Shown piece after piece: positions 10,118-22,470 of a stretch of 64,000 bases of DNA; the first letter of the stretch is position 1; every line of letters begins with the position of its first letter. The notes below the pieces were generated by a model. The model had not been told where the DNA came from and did no database searches. It was given only the letters and a program-made list of their open reading frames with translations. The position numbers and the translations under genes were made by a program. Source of the stretch: Pictodentalium vernedei (lineage: Eukaryota; Mollusca; Scaphopoda; Dentaliida; Dentaliidae); contig CM062290.1 in assembly GCA_031216915.1 (NCBI GenBank), positions 253,090,581 to 253,154,580 of the forward strand. Reading direction: 5' to 3'.

Positions 10118-11391
10118 TACTTACGTTACTGAAGAAAAATACAATTTTTGACCAAAACAAGGAAATATTTTACAGATAGGGTTTCATGCCAACTATTGTC
10201 TTATTTGGTAGGACACGTGTGGTTTGTTGATCACGGAAACAGCACACATCAAGTAAAATAGTAAAGATTTTTGTTTTGAGTACTGCTTAACCTTTTGAAG
10301 CTTGGTAGCAAATACTTACGTTACAGTAATGATAATAAATACGGTTTGGGCTTCCATTTCATTGTTTGTGTATTTTTATTATCTGATTCCAAAGTTACGA
10401 GCACTGCTATCAATACCAACAAGATAAAAGAAGGGTGAATACGAACCATAATGCTTAAATAAGCACAGAGAAGCAAGACACATACAGGTTATACTTCTGA
10501 ACGTACTTACGTTACCAATCGTTGATAGTGTGTGCCAGGTATCGTGTGACTGTTATACAATGCAGATTCGTTGAATACTTTTAGATGCATGTATATATAC
10601 TACCAGCATAATATAATGCACAACAAAAATGGTTATACAATGCATGAAGTATAGGAATATTACTTACGTTATCAATGCTTACGTTACCGGAGAATGCGAA
10701 ACTAAAGCTTACAATCACAACACAACAGGATAATTTGACTTTGTCATTGTTGGCGCCATTTTCATCAAGTCCAGGACGACTTTTAATTTGAAATTACAAG
10801 GTAAGTTGCATTTAACGCTTTTATAATATAACCACTACAGTGCCGACATGTGAAGGGTGGGTGTGGGAGATGGTGTTACATAACAAATTATATTTTATAC
10901 AATTTAGTTGTAGAACAATCTTGATTTTTGCTAACAGTTCAGTCAATCATGCACAAGTGTGGAATTTTGAGTTTACATGTGACTGATCTTCAATACTTAC
11001 GTGACTTTTAGTAACGTAGGTATTGCACCCTTGCAACACAGACCATGTGTGATTGATGGTTGATCAGATGGTTTAAGTTTTTTTTCAATGGCAAGTTCAG
11101 TCATATAGATCGTACGATGAACTTACACCGGCGCCATAACTACTCTGGCGAGAGATTTAACAACTGTGGTGTTCAAAGTTTATTTTTTGCCCCATCTCAT
11201 TCTTTAAACTAGTATACACCAGTATATTAATAATTGCTGAGAGTTTCAAGTGAGTTAGCTAGAAACTTCTCTGAGCATATTAACAAATTAACAGAACAAA
11301 ACGAATTGTGTTTTTCTAATCTTGAATTGATCTTTTATCCTAATCGAATTCTCAACCACGACCGGTAACGTAAGTATGATACTTACGTTAC
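10118..11391. repeat. 5' cluster of the 12-mer TACTTACGTTAC
   Basis: Exact copies lie at 10118, 10313, 10504 and 11380, with an exact inverted copy at 11365-11376. Near copies lie at 10661 (last base T), 10677 (one base short), 10994 (one change) and 11011 (inverted, one change). The pair 11365-11391 forms a perfect 13-bp-arm palindrome around one base, and the ATG of the transposase ORF lies within it. In inverted orientation the motif reads GTAAGT, a splice-donor consensus, but the gene is on the plus strand while most copies face the other way. I infer a protein-binding repeat such as a transposase subterminal site. Confidence 0.7.
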
Positions 11392-12687
11392 AAAACAAAA
11401 TCGACTTTATCAGTCTTGTAAAGTCATATCCTCATGAACCCCTCCCTGAAAGAATTAATTTTAAAGAATGGAAAAAGATTGACATTGATGGCAATCAAAA
11501 AACTAGAATTGTCGACGAAATATGTCCTGCCAAAGACTTCATTGCAAATTTCATTACTCAGGTTGATAAATTTTCTGACCACTTGGCTATTATAAGGCAC
11601 CAATTTAGAGAGAAGAAAAAACTTAAAGAAAAGCTCCCTGCTCATGAGGCTATAATACAAATGGATTTCGCTGAAAATTTTGTGTGTAAAAATTTGGATG
11701 AGGTTCAATCTGCATATTGGGGTCAAACATCCGTGGCAATACACCCAATAGTTGTATATTTCAAAACAGGTGACCAAAGTGAAATGCTTGACCATAAGTC
11801 TATAGTTGCGATTTCTGATGAGAAAAATCATGATGCAGGGACAGTAATTAGTATTTTGGATAAACTTATACCTACACTAATTCGAAATGATGATGGTCTG
11901 AAAACAGTTCACATATGGACATATATTCAATGCTATTTCAAATTTTCAAGAAATGTATCACTGCAAAGCAAGATGGAACTACTTTGAGGCTGGTCACGGG
12001 AAAGGGCCATGTGATGGCCTAGGCGGAACAACAAAACGCATGGCGGATGAGACTATTCGACAAAGGACTATTATTCAGGATGCAAAGAGTTTTTTTATTT
12101 GGGCTTCTGAAATGTCAAATTTGAAGGACGTGAATTTTATATTTTTGGATCAGGAAACCTCCTCTGTTACAAGGGACAAAATTCAAAATCTGAGCATCAA
12201 ATCTATCAAGGGTACAATGAAACTTCACGTGGTAGCAACAACTGATGATAGGCAAAACCTAAAAACTAGGGAAACATCTTGTTACTGTGATTTGTGTTTG
12301 AGTGGCACATTTTGCGACACTTGGACAGACAATTGTATTTTAACCTCCACAGATGTTGAAATGAGTACGGAGGAAAAACCCAAAGAGTCTTTGATTTTTC
12401 AACAAGGTGATTTTGTTGCAGCATTGTATGACAAAGACTGGTATGTTGGAAGAGTTGAGGACATTGATAGCATTGACGAAGAATATGAAATAAGATTTAT
12501 GAAAAAAATCAAAAAATTATTACAAGTGGCCCACCCAACCAGATGAATTTGGATAAGCACAAGCGATGTGCTCTGTAAAATTAACGCCCCTGTGAGCTGT
12601 GAAAAATCTGGTCGTAACTTCAAAATTAATCAAGCTGACATCCACATGACTGAGTCCAAATTTTTAGACAAATGTGACAGAAATTAA
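11376..12687 (+). pseudogene. DDE-type transposase-like protein, frameshifted
   Basis: Two long overlapping frames plus a short tail make one broken gene. Frame 1 (11376-11987) has FKEWKK, a QMDFAEN motif (likely first catalytic Asp) and YWGQTSVAIHPIVVY. After a shift, frame 2 (11953-12546) continues with RWNYFEAGHGKGPCDGLGG (likely Glu motif), then KRMADE. A third frame gives WPTQPDE and a fourth WISTSDVLCKIN, ending at TAA 12685-12687. From memory this resembles a transposase-like family in invertebrates and fish that carries a WTDSPTSQYRN block before the E motif. Here WT is followed at once by a later part of the domain, so about 31 bp holding the second Asp seems deleted. A region near 12405-12470 (GDFVAALYDKDWYVGRV) resembles a Tudor-like beta barrel. 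I cannot name the superfamily. Upstream exons may exist, as the ATG chosen is only the first in frame. Confidence 0.7.
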
Positions 12688-12800
12688 ACTTCATTGACTC
12701 TGGTGACTTTATAAATTGACCAGCCCAACAAACTGAGCCCTCATCGCGTTTCGTGAGTGTATGCACAGCAAAACTAGTTTGCTATAGCAGTAACTGCAAC

Positions 12801-12902
12801 CCTAGAAATTTGTCATGGCAATTGGCAATGTCATGGTAAGTGTCGTGGCAAAATACAACAGCCCTTGCCATGGCATGCCGATTGCCGTGACAAATTTCTA
12901 GG
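12801..12902. repeat. Inverted repeat, 35-bp arms
   Basis: The left arm starts CCTAGAAATTTGTCATGGCA and the right arm ends TGCCGTGACAAATTTCTAGG, with few mismatches. It sits between the transposase stop and the 3' 12-mer cluster. It may be a separate MITE insertion. Confidence 0.8.
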
Positions 12903-13031
12903 CCTGTAACTCACTGGTAGGTTTGCGTTAGTAAGTATGCTGTGTTCCAGCCATGTGAAATTCATTTAGCCACAGTTGTGTGCTCGTGTTCTATCCTTTT
13001 CTTTGTTTAAAAATTTATTTTTTTTTCAAGT

Positions 13032-14099
13032 TACTTACGTTACTGTTGTTTGTAATAAAACTATTTTTACTGAGGGTGATACGTCTTCTTTGCTGCTTCA
13101 GTATTGCAATGAAAAAACACAACTATCGGTGAACAATTAGAAATAGCTGACACAATATATATATGATAGCTCATATTTTGATTACAGACTTTACCAAAAC
13201 AAATACTTACCTTACAATAGGTTTGATTACCACCTTGCCGGGTGAAATAATTAAATGAACCATTTCATTGAACAAGTCTCGCCAGTTATAGGTTTAGGAG
13301 ATTAACGATGAGTATCTTTTGGCTATAATTCTTAAGTTTTCGGATTATTCAGAAATACTGATATTTACGTTACTTACGTTACAATGTATTCTCTCTAAAA
13401 ATGTGCCATTGTAACAGTACTAATCTGATTATCCACACCAAACCAATGAATGTTATGCATAACAGGTTCGCATAGACAATACCTTGATGCCCATCGCCTG
13501 TAGTTATTGAAGAAAACAACTGAGTAGGTGGTAGGCTATATACAACGTGTACTGCCAAAAAACAAACTTGACTTTAAAATGGAACACACGTACATGCTAC
13601 AAGAATACTTATATGTTCCACGAGGTGGCATTTAGTTCACTTTGTATGGTACAATAACACTTTTTTGACAGCTGATCAGTTGAAAGAAAAAAAATATAAT
13701 AGTTGAAAGCATTTGAATCATACTTACGTTACAATTTGCAATATAAAATGATCACATTTAAGAACCAAGATAGTTTAAATTTACCAGCATGTTGAATTTC
13801 TAAAATTAAGAGCATGATAATTTTACAAGTTTTGAACAAAATAAGCAATCCATGAAATCTCTTATTTAATTATAATGGGATTTTAAATTTGAACTAAATG
13901 ATTTTTTCGTCAAAAAAAATGTTTGAATCCTCACGTTTGTTATTTTGAGATTACATTAGGGATTTAATATGTTGAACTTGGTCTTCAACAGCGCACATTT
14001 TTACACACAAAATGTTTTGGAAGCAAAAACATTTCGTTTGACCCGTTCCACGCCTATTTTCTTTTTCTCTCAGGCGGTAGAGTTTATATCACGTAAGTA
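13032..14099. repeat. 3' cluster of the 12-mer TACTTACGTTAC
   Basis: Exact copies lie at 13032, 13371 and 13721. Near copies lie at 13204 (C for G), 13362 (T for C, overlapping the next copy) and 14088-14099 (inverted, two changes). None is found within the transposase body (11392-12690) or in the rest of the window. With the 5' cluster this gives eight exact copies in 3.6 kb, on both sides of one gene. Confidence 0.7.
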
Positions 14100-14915
14100 C
14101 CCCCACATCATTTAGATTCTCTTCAGGCCTTTACTTTCGAGAATCATAACTTTTTTTCTAATAAAATGGTGTTGCTGAAAATTCATTTTTGTATGCAGAA
14201 CATATTATACTTTGGGAGAACCAACGTCGTTTGGCTTTTTTATCAACTTAATTTTTTCATGTTTGTATATGTTACTTGTGTACCTCATAACTGACAATGC
14301 GCCTATACCCTGATACCAATAACACGATACAGCACTACGACTTTTCTTCCAAGAAGGTAAACTATTGGACATGGCATTATTCAGATTAAATGTTCCTGTT
14401 TTATGACCATTTCCTATTTCACCATTCCCGTGTGTGTTTCAAGTCAGTTTCTGCTTATCGAAACAGAACAACAAAATTGCTTGGTGCTCCGAAATTTGGT
14501 AGGTCCAAAAACGTCAGCCAGTACCAGTTTCTACGCAATGTAGTAAAATAAATTTTTCTCGACGTTGGTTGACCTTATGTTTTGACATTTTCCTAGCCTC
14601 GGAAAGTTCTTACGGAAGATTTCGATACACGTAACGATACTATTTAGGATTGTGTTCAGAGAGAGTTAACAAATTAATTTGTATCATATTGGTTTTCTTT
14701 TCATAATTTCGCACTTCCTATTTGCGCTTTGTGTCAACATTACCTACCTGCAATTTACTATATTTTCTAAAAGCGGTGTATGGGTTATGGATCTATTATA
14801 GTATGACAGTTCCTTAGTGTGTCCGAATTTCTGGAGTTAATGAGTACTCCCTTACAGATGCTAAATAACAGAGAAATAGGACTTGGTGGGAATTATGCAT
14901 GTTTACTGTCATTCA
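13740..14915. other. AT-rich sequence downstream of the transposase-like gene
   Basis: No ORF or repeat recognised apart from the last 12-mer variant at 14088. The right end of the putative transposon may lie here, but I could not find a terminal inverted repeat. Confidence 0.4.
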
Positions 14916-14965
14916 TAACCCTTTACGCAACACGAAAAGTAGACGACACTCAGAAAAAAGAAAAA
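14916..14965. mobile_element. TTAA MITE, end fragment
   Basis: AACCCTTTACGCAACACGAAAAGTAGACGACACT matches one terminus of the TTAA MITE family at intervals. The hairpin core is missing. Confidence 0.45.
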
Positions 14966-15080
14966 AACCTTGATTATATATAAAATACCATTTTGCTAAA
15001 AAAAACCCAAATTCTTATGAACCATTATTGAAACAATCTCAACAATCTCGATCCATGAGGAGGGGAATAAGCCTTGTTCA

Positions 15081-15457
15081 TAAGACAGATTTATTTATTT
15101 ATTTAATGGTGTTTAAGGTGACATATTTCTGCCCAGTGGCTAATCATGACCGCGACGGTTTTACTGGTGGAGGAAGCTGGAGTACCCGGACAGAACCACC
15201 GAACAACGGCGAGCAACTGTCAGCTCCCCGACACACTAACTCTATACAAGAAGGGTTAGCATTGGTTGAAGACAGGTGCACCGTCGACATACAGTACGCC
15301 TTGGTACACAGCGCCACCGTGGCCCACGTGGCAATGGGGGTGAAGTGTCTTGTCCAAGGACACAAAGCGGTTGCTGCAGGTGGGATTCGAACCGAGGATC
15401 CATCGGTGTGCAGCCTGCACCTCTACCTACTAAGCCACCGCCCCCTTCTAAGACAGA
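15081..15457 (-). mobile_element. tRNA-derived SINE, copy 1 (full length)
   Basis: Read on the minus strand it starts with a GGGGGCGGTGGCTTAGTAGG head. The head carries an RNA polymerase III A box (TGGCTTAGTAGG) and B box (GGTTCGAATCC). It continues with a conserved GTGTCCTTGGACAAGACACTT body and a GTACTCC.GCTTCCTCCACC segment, and ends in an (AAAT)n-type tail. The flanking 9-bp direct repeats TAAGACAGA (15081-15089 and 15449-15457) are target duplications made by LINE-type target-primed insertion. It needs a partner LINE to move. The ORFs across it are not genes. Confidence 0.85.
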
Positions 15458-15949
15458 AATGTAAAAGTCAAATTTAGGCAATATTGCCAGCCAATTTTGG
15501 ATGTTACGTTTGTCAAAGGATTAGAAAACAATGTCATATCAACACAAATACTTATATCCAGATTTGGTTCACTCATCTTTCTTTCAATACCGAATAAACC
15601 GAATTTATTCAACTTTATAGACAAAAATGTTTTTATTTTATATTCTTGCCGTTCTCCGCTGGTACCTTAATGTTTAACACACATAGGGACATGTTCTTTA
15701 ATCTTGTTACAGTGAGTTTGAACTAGCGATGGTCTGGATGAAAAGGGAAGTTTGCTTCGCCACATGTTTGTGCAAAAACAACGATACAAATTTGCCTAGT
15801 GGCGGTATGTATAAGAATTGACTCAGATGACCCATTTTTAGCTTAACTTGACAAAGTCAAGACTAGATGGTGTCACTTGTGTGCAAAGCACACTATAGTG
15901 TATCCCCGCATTTGCATCCTTGACTTTGTACGAATGCTTGATACCTGTG

Positions 15950-18900
15950 CCACAGCTTCGTGCGCATCTACAGGCGCCACTGCAACATTTGAGTATGGTT
16001 TTAGCATTTCGAATTACATACATATACCCTGGGAGCCTTCCGCCGGAAACGGTCTAAGAAAACATGAAAGTGGCAACGGTGGCACAGTCACGTGGCATCC
16101 CAAAAATCCGAAACCTTCGTGCACATCTACAGACCCTACTGCAACATTTGAGCATAGTTTTAGCATTCCAAATTACATACTCTGGGAGCTTTTCGTCGGA
16201 AACGGTCTAAGAAACACGAAAGCAAAACGGTGGCACCGCCACGTGGCACCTGAAAAATCTGAAACCTTTGTACGCATTTACAGACCCCACTGCAACATTT
16301 GAGCATGCGTTTAGCATTTCGAATTACACACCCTAGGAGCCTTTCGCCGGAAACGGTCTAAGAAAACACGAAAGTGGCAATGGTGGCACAGCCACGTGGC
16401 ACCTGAATAATCCGAAATCTTCGTGCACATCTACAGACCCTACTGCAACATTTGAGCATGGTTTTACCAATTCGAAATACATACTGTAGGAGCCTTTCGC
16501 CGGAAATGGTCTAAGAGAACATGAAAGAGGCAACGGTGGCACAGCCACGTGGTACCTGAAAAATCTGAAACCTTCGTGCGCATCTACAGACCCTACTGCA
16601 ACATTTGAGCATGGTTTTAGCGTTTTGAATTACATACCCTAAGAGCCTTTTGTCGGAAAGGGTCTAAGAAAACACGAAAGTAGCAATACTGCCTGGCACC
16701 ATAAATCCGAAACCTTCCTGTGCATCTACAGACCCCATTGCAACATTTAAGCATGGTTTTAGCATTTCGAATGACATACCCTAGGAGCCTTTTGACGGAA
16801 ACGGTCTAAGAAAACGCGAAAGTGGCAACAGTAGCACAGCCACTTGGCACCCAAAAAATCTGAAACCTGTGTGCGCATCTACACACCCTACTGCAACATG
16901 GTTTTAGCGTTTCGAATGACATACTCTAGGAGCCTTTCATCGGAAACGGTCTAAGAAAACACGAAAATGGCAACGGTGACCCCACTGCAACATTTGAGCA
17001 TGGTTTTAGCGTTTCGAATTACATACCCTAGGAGCCTTTCGCCGGAAACGGTCTAAGAAAACACGAAAGTGGCAACGGTGGCACAGCCACGTGGCACCCA
17101 AAAATCCGAAACCTTCGTGCGAATCTACAGACCCTACTGCAACATTTGAGCATGGTTTTAGGATTTCGAATTACACACCCTAGGAGCCTTTCGCCGGAAA
17201 CGGTCTAAGAAAACGCGAAAGTGGCAACGGCACAGCCACTTGGCAGCTGAAAAATCCGAAACCTTCATGCGCATCTACAGACCCCAATGAAACATTTGAG
17301 CATGGTTTTAGCGTTTCGAATTACATACTCTAGGAGCCTTTCGCTGGAAATGGTCTAAGAAAACACGAAAGTGGCAACAGTAGCACAGCCACGCGGCACC
17401 CAAAAAATCTGAAACCTTTGTGCGCATCTACACACCCTACTGCAACATCTGAGCATGCTTTTAGCATTTCGAATGACATACTCTAGGAGCCTTTCATCGG
17501 AAACGGTCTAAGAAAACACGAAAGTGGCAAGGCACTCCAAAAATCCGAAACCTTCGTGCGAATCTACAGACCCTACTCCAACATTTGAACATGGTTTTAG
17601 GATTTCGAATTACATACCCTAGGAGCCTTTCGCCGGAAACGGTCTAAGAAAACGCGAAAGTGGCAACGGCACAGCCACTTGGCAGCTGAAAAATCCAAAA
17701 TCTTCGTATGCATCTACAGACCCCAATGAAACATTTGAGCATGGTTTTAGCGTTTCGATTTACATACCCTAGGAGCCTTTCACCGGAAAGGGTCTCAGAA
17801 AATACGAATGTGGCAAACGGTGGCACAGCCACGTGGCAACTGAAAAATCCGAAACCTTCGTGCGCATCTACAGACCCACTGCAACATTTGAGCACGGTTT
17901 TAGCGTTTCGAATTACATACCCTAGGAGCCTTTCGCCGGAAACGGTCTAAGAAAACACTAAAGTGGCAACGGTGGCACAGCCACGTGGCAGCTGAAAAAT
18001 CCGAAACCTTCGTGCGGATCTACAGACCCCACTGCAACATTTGAGCACGGTTTTAGCGTTTCGAAATACATACCCTAGGAGCCTTTCACCGGAAACGGTC
18101 TAAGAAAACACGAAAGTGGCAACGGTGAAACAGCCACGTGGCACCCAAAAAATCCGAAACCTTCGTGCGCATCTACAGACCCTACTGCAACATCTGAGCA
18201 TGCTTTTAGCATTTCGAATTACATACTCTAGGAGCCTTTCGCCGGAAACGGTCTAAGAAAACATGAAAGTGGCAACAGTGGCACAGCCACATGGCAGCTG
18301 AAAAATCCGAAACCTTCGTGCCATCTACAGACCCTACTGCAACATTTGTGCATGGTTTTACCATTTCGAAATACATACTGTAGGAGCCTTTCGCCGGAAA
18401 TGGTCTAAGAGAACACGAAAGAGGCAACGGTGGCACAGCCACGTGGTACCTGGAAAATCTGAAACCTTCGTGCGCATCTACAGACCCTACTGCAACATTT
18501 GAGCATGGTTTTAGCGTTTTGAATTACATACCCTAAGAGCCTTTTGTCGGAAAGGGTCTAAGAAAACACGAAAGTAGCAGGTGCCTTTCGCCGGAATCGG
18601 TCTAAGAAAATACGAAAGTGGCAACGGTGGCACAGCCACGTGGCACCCAAAATATCCGAAACCTTCGTGCGCATCTACAGACCCCACTGCAACATTTCGA
18701 ATTACATACCCTAGGAGCCTTTCTCTGGAAACGGTCTAAGAAAACACGCAAGTGGCAACGGTGGCACAGCCACGTGGCACCCCAAAAATCCGAAACCTTC
18801 GTGCGAATCTACAGACCCTACTGCAACATTTGAGCATGGTTTTAGGATTTCGAATTACATACCCCTTGGAGCCTTTCGCCGGAAACGGTCTAAGAAAACA

Positions 18901-20690
18901 GGAAAGTGGCAACGGTGGCGCAGCCACGTGGCAGCTGAAAAATCCGAAACCTTCGTGCGCATCTACAGACCCCACTGCAACATTTGAGCATGGTTTTAGC
19001 GTTTCGAATCACATACCCTAGGAGCCTTTCGCCGGAAACGGTCTAAGAAAACACGAAAGTGGCAACGGTGGCACAGCCACGTGGCACCCAAAAAATCCGA
19101 AACCTTCGTGCGCATCTACACACCCTACTGCAACATCTGAGCATGCTTTTAGCATTTCCGATTACATACTCTAGGAGCCTTTCGCCGGAAACGGTCTAAG
19201 AAAACACGAAAGTGGCAACGGTGACGCAGCCACGTGGCAGCTGAAAAATCCAAAACCTTCGTGCGCATCTACAGACACCACTGCAACATTTGAGCATGGT
19301 GGCACAGCCACGTGGTACCTGAAAAATCTGAAACCTTCGTGCGCATCTACAGACCCTACTGCAACATTTGAGCATGGTTTTAGCGTTTTGAATTACATAC
19401 CCTAAGAGCCTTTTGTCGGAAAGGGTTTAAGAAAACACGAAAGTAGCAGGAGCCTTTCGCCGGAAACGGTCTAAGAAAATACGAAAGTGGCAACGGTGGC
19501 ACAGCCACGTGGCACCCAAAAAATCCGAAACCTTCGTGCGCATCTACAGACCCTACTGCAACATCTGAGCATCCGAAACCTTCGTGCGCATCTACAGACC
19601 CCACTGCAACATTTCGAATTACATACCCTAGGAGCCTTTCGCTGGAAACGGTCTAAGAAAACACGCAAGTGTTTTCGGTGGCACAGCCACGTGGCACCCC
19701 AAAAATCCGAAACCTTCGTGCGAATCTACAGACCCTACTGCAACATTTGAGCATGGTTTTAGGATTTCGAATTACATACCCCTTGGAGCCTTTCGCCGGA
19801 AACGGTCTAAGAAAACAGGAAAGTGGCAACGGTGGCGCAGCCACGTGGCAGCTGAAAAATCCGAAACCTTCGTGCGCATCTACAGACCCCACTGCAACAT
19901 TTGAGCATGGTTTTAGCGTTTCGAATTACATACCCTAGGAGCCTTTCGCCGGAAACGGTCTAAGAAAACACGAAAGTGGCAACGGTGGCACAGCCACGTG
20001 GCACCCAAAAAATCCGAAACCTTCGTGCGCATCTACAGACCCTACTGCAACATCTGAGCATGCTTTTAGCTTTTCCAATTACATACTCTAGGAGCCTTTC
20101 GCCGGAAACGGTCTAAGAAAACACGAAAGTGGCAACGGTGACGCAGCCACGTGGCAGCTGAAAAATCCAAAACCTTCGTGCGCATCTACAGACCCCACTG
20201 CAACATTTGAGCATGGTTTAGCGTTTCGAATTAAATACCCTAGGAGCCTTTCGCCGGAAACGGTCTAAGAAAACACAAAAGTGGCAACGGTGGCACAGCC
20301 ACGTGGCACTTGAAAAATCCGAAACCTTCGTGCGCAACTGCAGACCCTACTGCAACATTTGAGCATGGTTTTAGCGTTTCGAATTACATATCCTAGGAGC
20401 CATTCGCCGGAAATGGTCTAAGAAAACACGAAAGTGGCAACGGTGGCACAGCCACATGACACCTGAAAAATCTGAAACCTTCGTGCACATCTGCAGATCC
20501 TTTAGCAACACCCTAGTGCAGTTATAGAACTTTGAATTACATAGGCTGGGATTATTCGAAAGAAAAGTGAAAACCAGAAGCCACCTGGTGGCGCAAAACT
20601 TTAAAAGTGGTATTTTTGGATTGCACGGACCCTATTGAACAACAGTAGAAAGTTGCAGCGTTTCGAATTACAAAACCGGGCGTACGGACG
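15950..20690. repeat. Satellite array, ~153-bp monomer, about 30 copies
   Basis: Tandem array with a monomer running CTACAGACCCCACTGCAACA, TTTGAGCATGGTTTTAGCG, TTTCGAATTACATACCCTAG, GAGCCTTTCGCCGGAAACGG, TCTAAGAAAACACGAAAGTG, GCAACGGTGGCACAGCCACG, then TGGCACCCAAAAAATCCGAA and ACCTTCGTGCGCAT. Counting these gives 153 bp, and CTACAGACC occurs at spacings near 152-159. Monomers in the middle are very similar; those at the right edge (20500-20690) are badly decayed. Blocks at about 18430-19250 recur at about 19300-20170 (offset 870-917 bp, about six monomers), a higher-order repeat. Most monomers hold the palindrome GCCACGTGGC, which contains the E-box CACGTG. ORFs here are repeats of the monomer read in frame and are not genes. 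Confidence 0.95.
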
Positions 20691-21849
20691 GATATAAATC
20701 GTTTTAGTTTTCCAGACGAGATGAATCCATTTAGGGAAAATTTTGTATTTGTTGCTGTTAATTAATTTGGTGAAGCGCACTGGTCATCTGGAAGAGTTTA
20801 TAAGACAGTGTGCAAGTTACATCTCACTTACTTCCCTTTGGATGGGCAGATTTACGTATTGGCATCACATGGCACTTCCTTCAAACACTCGTAATTCTGG
20901 AGCGAATGTTACCTCTAGTTTGCCTCAATATACATTCCGCGTTGCAGGAAAGTGCACCATCCAATACAAAAATAATACACCGTGCAACACACCAAAACGA
21001 AAAAGATGAAGACGAAAATGAATTGAAAGTGACAGCCAGCTTTGGCAGCGAGAAAATTGTGAAACGTAATGTCAATATCAGTGGCTTGTACTCTTCTAGA
21101 AATTCTGAATGAAATGACGACATGCACCTAAAGCGATCCTTGCGCACTGCAGATTTATCATTCTCAATTTATTTTTGCCAACGTCTCATTCATCCCATGG
21201 GTGGCTTTATGAACTAAACTGAATTTAGTTCGCAATATGATTGCCCGACAGAAAAGGCACACTTGACCTCAGTCTGATGATTTTTTTTTATCAGCATGTG
21301 GACTTTCATTTATGCTGAAGAAATTCCCACTGTTTCGACCACAGTAAGCAAGCACTGCCTCGCTTCCCGGTTTTCCCATAGGTAATCCATATTTCTTTAA
21401 AATAATGATTGGTCTGCTCTCACAAATTCCACGAATAGCTACTTACTTTATCAGTTTAAAAATATTTATAACAAATATTATTTTTGTAGCTCCTTTCCTT
21501 TCTGTAAGGTGGTCTCAAAGCACTTCGCAAAACGGTTTCTGAGCAACCCATAACGGGAGGGGTAATGATATAGATCTTCAACGAATGAGTTTTTGAAAAG
21601 GAATGTTAGGGCAGATTGTGGTTCTGGATCTGAAAAACGGGCTTTCAGATTAAAATTTTTAAATCAGTTTTGGCAGGCGAAAGCAAAAAATATCAGCTTG
21701 GTCCAGACAATACGAAAAGCGTTTTCGTAGAGCAAAAACACAAATCGTATTTATGAAATTTTTGTAACACTTTCAACACGGTGTGCATTAAAAAATGTGG
21801 ATAGGAGGATTAAAGTTTATTTAATTATACAGTCAAAAGAGCTGTTGGA
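20691..21849. other. Intergenic sequence, no gene seen
   Basis: Two overlapping frames at 20743-21112 end in a charged K/E/D-rich stretch but match nothing I know. The remainder is AT-rich without repeats. Confidence 0.45.
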
Positions 21850-22059
21850 TTAACCCCCTACGCACTAATGTCCAAATAAAGTAATTTCAAGCTGCATATT
21901 TCCCCATAATACAACTGGGAAGCTAACCAATTCAAGCTTATTTGAAGGAGCTCGGCGCTCTGTCAAACAAGCTTGAATTGGTTAAATTCACAGTTCCATG
22001 ATCGGAAAGCGTAGCAGCTTAAAATTTTGACATGTAGACTTTAGTGTGCAGAGGGTTGA
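21850..22059. mobile_element. TTAA-type MITE, second family
   Basis: Starts TTAACCCCCTACGCACTAA and ends TTTAGTGTGCAGAGGGTTGA, so the ends are inverted repeats with a few changes and the right TTAA has become TTGA. Inside is a perfect 16-bp inverted repeat (TAACCAATTCAAGCTT at 21924-21939, complement at 21969-21984). It resembles the main TTAA MITE in design but not in sequence. Confidence 0.7.
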
Positions 22060-22079
22060 GTAATTTACTGAACGTCCAC

Positions 22080-22329
22080 TTAACCCTTTACCTAACCTGA
22101 AAAGCAGACGACACTTGCAGACAAAATTCTGGAGTAACTAATTTTTTTCGTTGTTTGTCTCAAAACATAGGTTATGACCCCCTCATTGGAACGAACTCGC
22201 CCAGCTCGTCCCAACGAGGGGTCATAAACTATGTTTCTGAGACAAAAAATGAAAAAATAATGAAAGTTGATTGGCGATTTTTGAGAATCGCGCTGGCCCG
22301 TTTTGCCGTTACGTTGGGTAAAGGGTTAA
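22080..22329. mobile_element. TTAA hairpin MITE, copy 2 (intact, inverted)
   Basis: TTAA flanks at 22080-22083 and 22326-22329. It lies in opposite orientation to copy 1: the GCAGACGACACTTGC end comes first and the GTTACGTTGGGTAAAGGG end last. The central arms have a few mismatches (CCCCTCATTGG against CCAACGAGGGG). It lies 20 bp from the previous MITE. Confidence 0.9.
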
Positions 22330-22470
22330 ATACAAGTTAGAGGGGCCCATTCGTTGCTTACACTATTTAGGGCATCATGGTTAAAATGGTTAAGCAGATA
22401 CTGAACAGTTAAATGTTGAATATCCTATCAGCAGAAAACCTGCTTCATCAAAACTTAATGAAATATCTAG

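Noticed and set aside
11424-11831. 135-codon minus-strand ORF
   Set aside because: It is the antisense shadow of the transposase-like gene.
10118-14099. TACTTACGTTAC copies as real splice donors of a minus-strand gene
   Set aside because: The reverse complement contains GTAAGT, but copies occur in both orientations with no exons recognised between them.
15877-20000. Many 60-140-codon ORFs between 15.9 and 20 kb
   Set aside because: They are the satellite monomer read in different frames and repeat with its period.
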